Part shown: piece after piece, positions 6,465 through 10,830 of the stretch | Position numbering within the stretch: position 1 is the first letter of the stretch | How the letters are laid out: each line of letters opens with the position of its first letter | Assembly: GCA_003024985.2 (NCBI GenBank) | Contig: PXIH01S0032838.1 | DNA: 10,830 nucleotides | Direction: 5' to 3' (one strand) | Source of the DNA: Euperipatoides rowelli | Taxonomy: Eukaryota > Onychophora > Udeonychophora > Euonychophora > Peripatopsidae | The notes under the pieces: model-generated | What the model saw: only the letters and a program-made list of their open reading frames with translations | Databases searched by the model: none | Told to the model about the DNA's origin: nothing | Made by a program: the position numbers and the translations under genes

Positions 6465-6601
6465 TGTTGTGTCGTTGGTGTCATGTTATTCACAATGAAT
6501 TTATAGACGGGTTGAGTTATAAATTAACATATTTATTTAGATAAGTTGGTTCACTAATGCATAGTTATTATCATCTGCTGTTAAACTTCTCACTACACAC
6601 A
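6465..6601 (-). mobile_element. Possible 5' LTR of the minus-strand gypsy relic
   Basis: On the minus strand the segment begins TGTGTGTAGT and ends GACACAACA, and is followed two bases later by TGGCAACCTTGCC, which could be a decayed primer-binding site. A minus-strand AATAAA lies inside. It lies about 230 bp upstream of the Gag ATG, a suitable distance. The sequence around its end resembles the end of the gypsy LTR at the left edge (GTCG...GTTATT on the plus strand). The matching 3' LTR was not found, so this is only a candidate. Confidence 0.3.
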
Positions 6602-7020
6602 TTTTGCTCGCACGTTACTTGTGTATGCATAATATGACATAACTTTAATATATCAGATAACAAATAGGTTTCCTTAATGACTAAAGTTAGATCTAAATTC
6701 AAAGAAAATACATATTTTCTGAAAATAATTGCGATTTCTGCATACTTTCATAAACTACAACTTCTTAGTGGTGTTAGAAATGCATACAGTATTAATTTAG
6801 GCCTAATTTGCATGCAACACTTGCTTTAGTAATTTCAGCAAAATATAAAACTTCATCATGTAATTTGTAAGGGGCTAAAATATGTATAACATGTCTAATT
6901 TCTAAATTCCAGTTTTTAATTGATTTTAGAATTATTTTGCCACTGCAGTGCACATCTATGCATGTTTTATTGATACAAGAGTTACTGGAATTTAAATTTT
7001 ATTTTTTTAGCATCAACTAA
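6602..7020. other. AT-rich spacer, nothing recognised
   Basis: No coding frame or mobile-element end is supported. TAGGCCTA occurs at 6798-6805. Confidence 0.55.
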
Positions 7021-7024
7021 AGTT

Positions 7025-7110
7025 AAGGCTACCATATGTCCCGTTTTGACCTGGACAGTACTGGTTTCAGACTAGTTGGCCCAGTGTCCAAAAACCAGTG
7101 TGAAAATTAA
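7025..7110 (+). repeat. Probable old DNA-transposon fragment (GTCCCGTTTT block)
   Basis: CTACCATATGTCCCGTTTT followed by GACCTGGACAG, GGTTTC and then GTGTCCAAAAACCAGTGTG. Blocks alternating GTCC, TTTT and GGACA like this are familiar at the ends of old animal repeats. It resembles the minus strand of 3832-3720. No target duplication or second end was found. Confidence 0.35.
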
Positions 7111-7982
7111 ACATTTTTAATCCCCTTGATTTTTTTTTTAAAACCTACAGTATTATTATTTTATTACTGAAAAAAAAAACGGCTGTTAGCCAATTACATG
7201 TCAGAAACATAGAAAATTTGAGATCACTGAAAAAAAAAACAACAACAAAAAAAATAATAAATACCGTACATAGAAATTAATTACAGTTTAAAAAATTCAA
7301 AGAAAGAATGAAATGGGAAAAAAGTATCAACAAAATAACAATTGATTTAAGGTATAAACAACAAAGAATGAAGAATAAGTAGACAAATTATATAATAAAA
7401 AAATATACACAATGAATAAGTACAAAAATATAATCAGTAAAAGGAGAAAGATTGAGTTGGTTGCAAAGATACTGTACCGGTACACAAATCTATAGAGGTT
7501 TATTACAGTATATTTGTAATTAAAGTATGTGGCGCCATCTATTGAACATAAAAATAACTTTTTGAGTTGATAAACAAATTGCAACAAACGGTTTGTAGAT
7601 ACGAATTTTGGTTTATGAGTTATGTTAAATCATTATCATAAAGGTAATTCTCAGACACCCTATATAATACTGTCAATGTCAATTATCAAAATATCCAGTA
7701 GGCCTACCCTGAAATAATCAAATTATGGTAAAGTTTTCTTTTTTTGCACAAATTTTATTTAGCTTGCAAATATTTAGAGGTTTAAAACTCCACATCTGAA
7801 AAAGTTGGTGATATGATATTTGAATACATGCTGATATCAGATAATTTAATTTTACTCTATAAATTTGGATAATTTGGTTACTAAGTGGTGAATGACTATT
7901 GATGTGATGCACTAAAAAAAAAACTGACATTGTTCATAGAGTGTTTTCAAACTCCAGCGATGCTTATCCCAGAGAGGGCATG
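7111..7982. other. AT-rich spacer, nothing recognised
   Basis: This holds poly-A runs, GTACCGGTAC at 7474-7483 and TAGGCCTA at 7699-7706. The hydrophobic minus-strand frame at 7327-7587 and the one at 7718-7930 have the composition expected of chance translation of AT-rich DNA and were not accepted. Confidence 0.55.
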
Positions 7983-7990
7983 CTCTAAAG
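7983..7990. repeat. Left target-site duplication of the hAT element (CTCTAAAG)
   Basis: CTCTAAAG here is repeated exactly at 8549-8556. Eight base pairs is diagnostic of the hAT superfamily. Confidence 0.92.
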
Positions 7991-8548
7991 CAGTGATGGG
8001 CAAACTTTTTTAGGAGTGGGCCAAAATAAAAAGAAAAAACTTTAGGCGGGCCAATATAATTTATTAAAAAAACTCAAGAATATGATGTTAAAAACACGGT
8101 AATTGTCACTTATTGGATCCCGTTTCTAGACTCTTGTGTATGCGCAGATGTTAAAAACGTGGTAATTGTCACTTATTCACTTATTGGATCCCGTTTCTAG
8201 ACTCTTGTGTATGCGCAGATGTTAAAAACGTGGTAATTGTCACTTAGTCTTATTGACATATTGGACCCCGTTTCTACTCTCGTGTATTAGCGCGTCTGTT
8301 GTCGTTAATATAAACTCATAAACGGTAAATTCAAATTCTTCTTTCAAAATCTTGTTTCTATTTTTTTATTATTTAAATATAAAAGCAAATAAGTATATTT
8401 TAATAATTTTATGCATATTTAAATGAAAATTTTTAAAACATTGAAATTGAAAATTTGTATACTATTGTTTTTTAAAATCTGTGGCGGGCCGGATAGAACC
8501 TCTTTATGAGCCGGATCTGGCCCACGGGCCGTAGTTTGCCCATCACTG
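7991..8548. mobile_element. Non-autonomous hAT DNA transposon (558 bp)
   Basis: The element has perfect 16-bp terminal inverted repeats, CAGTGATGGGCAAACT at 7991-8006 and its complement at 8533-8548, and an exact 8-bp target duplication. Inside the ends, both sides carry GTGGGCC and GCGGGCC blocks. The CAGTG(A/G)TGGGCAAACT end with GGCCCG blocks is a widely known hAT end type in animals. There is no transposase frame, so movement would need a transposase made elsewhere. The centre holds a three-fold tandem repeat. It sits directly against the left end of a smaller inverted-repeat element, so the two are neighbours rather than nested. Confidence 0.93.
8084..8294. repeat. Three tandem units inside the hAT element
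   Basis: Units start at 8084 (63 bp), 8147 (71 bp) and 8218 (about 77 bp), each beginning GATGTTAAAAAC. Each then has GGTAATTGTCACTTA, a GGA(T/C)CCCGTTTCTA block and an end near GCGC. The second unit contains an extra 8-bp CACTTATT duplication; the third is the most diverged. The left two share TGTGTATGCGCA. Confidence 0.9.
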
Positions 8549-8556
8549 CTCTAAAG
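8549..8556. repeat. Right target-site duplication of the hAT element
   Basis: CTCTAAAG, identical to 7983-7990. Confidence 0.92.
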
Positions 8557-8817
8557 TATATGGACACCTGAGAAGCAAAGTGGTATGTCAACTTTTTTTA
8601 AAAATTGAGTTAGGCCCATAATGTGCTACTTGGAGATTATTTAATGCTGCAGCAAAGTGGTGAATCTAATACTTCGTATTTAGTCCACTAGAGTGTACCT
8701 CATGTTTGATAAACAAAACATATTTTCCAGCATATCAAAACTTTGAACTGCTGTAGGCTATCTGTTTGTGGAAAAATTGACATACTGTACACCACTTTGC
8801 TTGTCAGTTGTCTATAC
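8556..8817. mobile_element. Miniature inverted-repeat element (about 260 bp, TA-type ends)
   Basis: The left arm from 8556 reads GTATATGGACACCTGAG, then AAGCAAAGTGGT to 8584. The complement of the right arm (8817 down to 8791) reads GTATAGACAACTGAC, then AAGCAAAGTGGT. The likeness resumes inside as ATGTCAACTTTTT (8585) and ATGTCAATTTTT (complement of 8783-8772), after a 6-base offset. Ends in TA and a TGGACACCTG-like motif suggest a Tc1/mariner-type miniature element. There is no coding capacity. A further AGCAAAGTGGTGAA occurs inside at 8651. Exact ends and duplication (TA) are inferred. Confidence 0.65.
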
Positions 8818-9268
8818 ATGAAGTCACAAAGCAATCACAAGATTAGATGTGTTCAATGTGCATAAGTTAAAATACTAAGTTATTTGTTAGCTGTTAAAAA
8901 TAAAAAAAACATTACACATTTTTATATGCACTTGAAAGTACAAATAAGTTTCTACCGGTCAGGGAAATTCTGCCAGATTGGGTGTTAAAAATAAAGAGTG
9001 TGGCAAGTTTTAACTGAGAAGCAAAATTAAATGCATCCCTTTTATTTTAGAGACCCGTAATGATAAAATTTGTGAGGCTGAAATTAATTTATTTTGTAGT
9101 GTAGACAAAAATTCATGTAGGCCTACTACTATTACTACCGTTATTAAAATATTCTTTTCTTAAAATTTTGTTTCTTATAGATGAAAGACCTTGTGTTTTT
9201 GTTATTTACTAAGATCAGCTGATTTGTTTCCATTTGTTTTTAACACTCTAGCTTGTTTAATACAGCTG
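8818..9268. other. AT-rich spacer, nothing recognised
   Basis: No supported gene. TAGGCCTA occurs at 9118-9125. Confidence 0.55.
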
Positions 9269-9291
9269 CAGTGCCTATAATATAGGCACTG
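9269..9291. repeat. Perfect 10-bp hairpin, 3-base loop
   Basis: CAGTGCCTAT at 9269-9278 pairs fully with ATAGGCACTG at 9282-9291 across AAT. The flanks do not extend the stem well, so it is short for a microRNA precursor. Function unknown. Confidence 0.7.
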
Positions 9292-10398
9292 TAATACTGC
9301 TGAAAAGATTGAGGTCAAATGCTAATTAGTAATTAGTCATAGACCCAGTATAATTTCTAGTGTGCATTGATAAGGTAAAATGAAGAAAACAAAAACATTT
9401 CTATACAGAAGGAAGAATTGCATTTTTATTTATAAAATAAAAGATGTGACTATTTTAACTTTTTCATTGCAGGTAGGCCTACAGGATATCCACGGAAAGA
9501 ATATTTGGTGTTTAAATTGCAGGAACCGGATAAAAAATAACATCTTTTCTTTTGCAATGGCACTGAAAATGAAAATTTCATCAGCATCTATGCCTTATTT
9601 TGAAAAATATTCTGAAAACATTAGTTTTTCTGTACCGGTATTTTTATTGTTATTTTCTTATCACAAGAATAATTATTTGACATTTTGAATTTGGAAAATA
9701 AATTACCATGCCGTATTTCTTTAAGGAAAAATAATTTATTATAAGTTAGAATTTATGTCATAAGTAATTACAGTATAATAAATTATTTGTATGATAAATG
9801 TAATTTTTTTAAATCAATTTATCATCAGAATATAGAAGCCTATAAATCTACAAGAGTTTATATCTACTTCACAGAGCATGACAATACTAAATACAATTTC
9901 TATGGTAAAAAGGTTAAACCATCACTTATCTTTTATTATGCAAATAAAGCTTGTCTATTGCTTTATGGATTTTGTTTTTTTCATTACCCTAAAAACATTT
10001 TTAGAGAAAATATTCAATTTCATATTTATACTAAGATTAGTTACCGGTATTATGAAAAGATAGTCTTATGTGTATTTAAGTTTACTGTTAATAAAAAGCT
10101 ATACATAAATAATAAATGTTTTCTATATGATTATTTAAAATACTACTACACATACCGTACATATAAAACAATTTACTAAACTGATTACAATTGAAGAATA
10201 TAGGATAGCCTATATGTAAAAAAAATAACTACACATAAAAACACCCAACAGTTTGGGTTTGATAGAAGTTAAAATGTAATTCCCCTTATAAAAACATTGA
10301 AGATAACTGAATATTGAACTAGACTTTCGTCATTTAATGGATAACTTTCAATTTTTCAAACACAGAATAAACTAAATGATGAAAAAAATTATTCTTAC
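9292..10398. other. AT-rich intron-like sequence, no gene accepted
   Basis: Open stretches at 9380-9688 and 9787-10179 on the plus strand translate to Phe/Tyr/Lys/Ile/Asn-rich peptides with no domain and are most simply chance in AT-rich DNA. A weak acceptor-like TTTTTCATTGCAG ends at 9472. TACCGGTA occurs at 9633 and 10042, TAGGCCTA at 9474. If the exon at 10399-10551 is real, this is intron downstream of it. Confidence 0.5.
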
Positions 10399-10551
10399 GT
10401 TTTGAATTCCAGGCGCAGCCATAGGACTTGAAGATCCTTCAATGACTCGACGCTGGCCATTTCCAGATATAACTGTTTCTTCATCCTCACCACAGGGAGG
10501 CACTCTAGTCATGTTTCTAATACCATGACTGTGATATCCTGCTTGATTCAT
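10399..10551 (-). CDS. Candidate coding exon of an unrecognised host gene
   Basis: Read leftwards, 51 codons run from ATG at 10551-10549 to AAC at 10401-10399, immediately followed by the strong donor GTAAGA (10398-10393). The ATG directly follows an AG in TTATTGTTAATAG, so it is either an internal exon with both ends in phase 0 or a first coding exon with an in-frame TAG just upstream. The peptide starts MNQAGYHSHGIRNMTRVPPC, then GEDEETVISGNGQRRVIEG, and ends SSSPMAAPGIQN. It is polar, with no membrane segment or known motif, and looks like a disordered N-terminal or linker region. The GC content is clearly above the surrounding DNA. I do not recognise the protein. The opposite strand also has a shorter open stretch (stop at about 10528) behind an acceptor-like CCAG at 10413, so strand is not fully certain. 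Confidence 0.5.
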
Positions 10552-10727
10552 CTATTAACAATAAAATAATTCTAATATTAAGATTGCTAATAAATGATTA
10601 ATAATATAAATATTAAGGCCAAATATCAATACTAGTATTATTACAATGATCAAAGACTAATAATCTAAATAATAATATACAGTACCGGTATAATTATAAT
10701 GAAATTTATCAATTTTATATAAATACT
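10552..10727. other. Intron-like or upstream sequence
   Basis: Very AT-rich. The last bases on the minus strand before the exon (TTATTTTATTGTTAATAG) are T-rich and could be a splice acceptor. TACCGGTA is at 10683-10690. Confidence 0.45.
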
Positions 10728-10830
10728 AGCTGAAGTACCAGGCGTTGACGGGCATTTTAGAACCTCTCCCTGCATTATCCCTTAATGCTAATCTCCTCCT
10801 TAATCCCAATCTCCCTTCCTTAATTCAACC
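10728..10830 (+). repeat. Probable interspersed-repeat fragment with pyrimidine-rich tail
   Basis: ACTAGCTGAAGTACCAGGCG followed by TTGACGGGCAT resembles a decayed form of a TAGCTG...ACCCGGCGTTGCCCGGG word found in many invertebrate genomes' interspersed repeats. It is followed by loosely repeated CTCCTTAATCCCAAT units running off the edge. The family cannot be named from this fragment. Confidence 0.35.

Noticed and set aside
3668-7130. One large DNA transposon bounded by the two GTCC/TTTT fragments
   Set aside because: The fragments face outward, not inward, so they cannot be the two ends of one element with these as terminal repeats.
7327-7587. Minus-strand 86-codon hydrophobic frame
   Set aside because: Its Phe/Leu/Tyr/Ile content is what AT-rich DNA yields by chance; there is no start context, domain or splice support.
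9380-9688. Plus-strand 102-codon frame, with a splice-acceptor-like TTTTTCATTGCAG inside
   Set aside because: No domain, AT-driven composition, and the acceptor is followed by a repeated word (TAGGCCTA) and no convincing coding sequence.
9787-10179. Plus-strand 130-codon frame
   Set aside because: Dominated by Tyr, Lys, Phe, Asn and Ile with no motif; expected by chance at this base composition.
10412-10528. Plus-strand open stretch behind TTGAATTCCAG opposite the candidate exon
   Set aside because: Shorter, ends in a stop without a donor, and less well framed than the minus-strand exon with GTAAGA; kept only as an alternative.

Overview
This is an AT-rich, intron- and repeat-dominated stretch of an animal nuclear genome, not a bacterial or viral locus. 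The evidence is degraded LTR retrotransposons of two superfamilies, a hAT-type DNA transposon with a clean 8-bp target duplication, a TA-flanked miniature element, CpG-type decay between LTRs, and one candidate spliced coding exon with a GT donor and AG acceptor. The sequence does not name the species; an invertebrate is plausible. No bacterial-type operons, CRISPR arrays, tRNA or rRNA genes were seen. Single N bases at 930 and 4426 mark draft-assembly joins.

Layout. (1) 1-392, minus strand: left end of a Ty3/gypsy element that runs off the window, with the first 29 codons of Gag (89 down to 1), a primer-binding site ending in TGGCGACGA, and a probable LTR (147-392) holding five hairpins in a row. 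(2) 494-3667, plus strand: a decayed Ty1/copia element with two LTRs, a 5-bp target duplication, a primer site matching the anticodon arm of elongator tRNA-Met, a polypurine tract and a broken pol. Almost all of gag and the whole integrase are gone; protease joins directly to reverse transcriptase, followed by RNase H, with two in-frame stops and two frame changes. The 5' LTR carries a 94-bp duplication around an N that is probably an assembly artefact. (3) 3668-4680: AT-rich spacer with a small repeat fragment and a 20-T run. (4) 4680-6234, minus strand: a second, unrelated Ty3/gypsy relic (Gag pieces, then reverse transcriptase and RNase H pieces), with a possible short LTR at 6465-6601. (5) 6602-7990: AT-rich sequence with one repeat fragment near 7028. 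(6) 7991-8548: a 558-bp non-autonomous hAT element with a triplicated core, directly beside (7) 8556-8817, a miniature inverted-repeat element. (8) 8818-10398: AT-rich, with a perfect 10-bp hairpin at 9269-9291. (9) 10399-10551, minus strand: a 51-codon candidate exon of an unrecognised host gene. (10) 10552-10830: intron-like sequence with a repeat-family fragment near the right edge.

The host gene, if the exon is real, is transcribed leftwards, and the repeat-filled sequence to its left is then most simply a large intron. None of the mobile elements appears able to move by itself. I found no convincing undescribed system; the most distinctive points are the hairpin array in the gypsy LTR, the internal tRNA-Met primer site, and the enrichment of the palindromic words TACCGGTA and TAGGCCTA in the right third.
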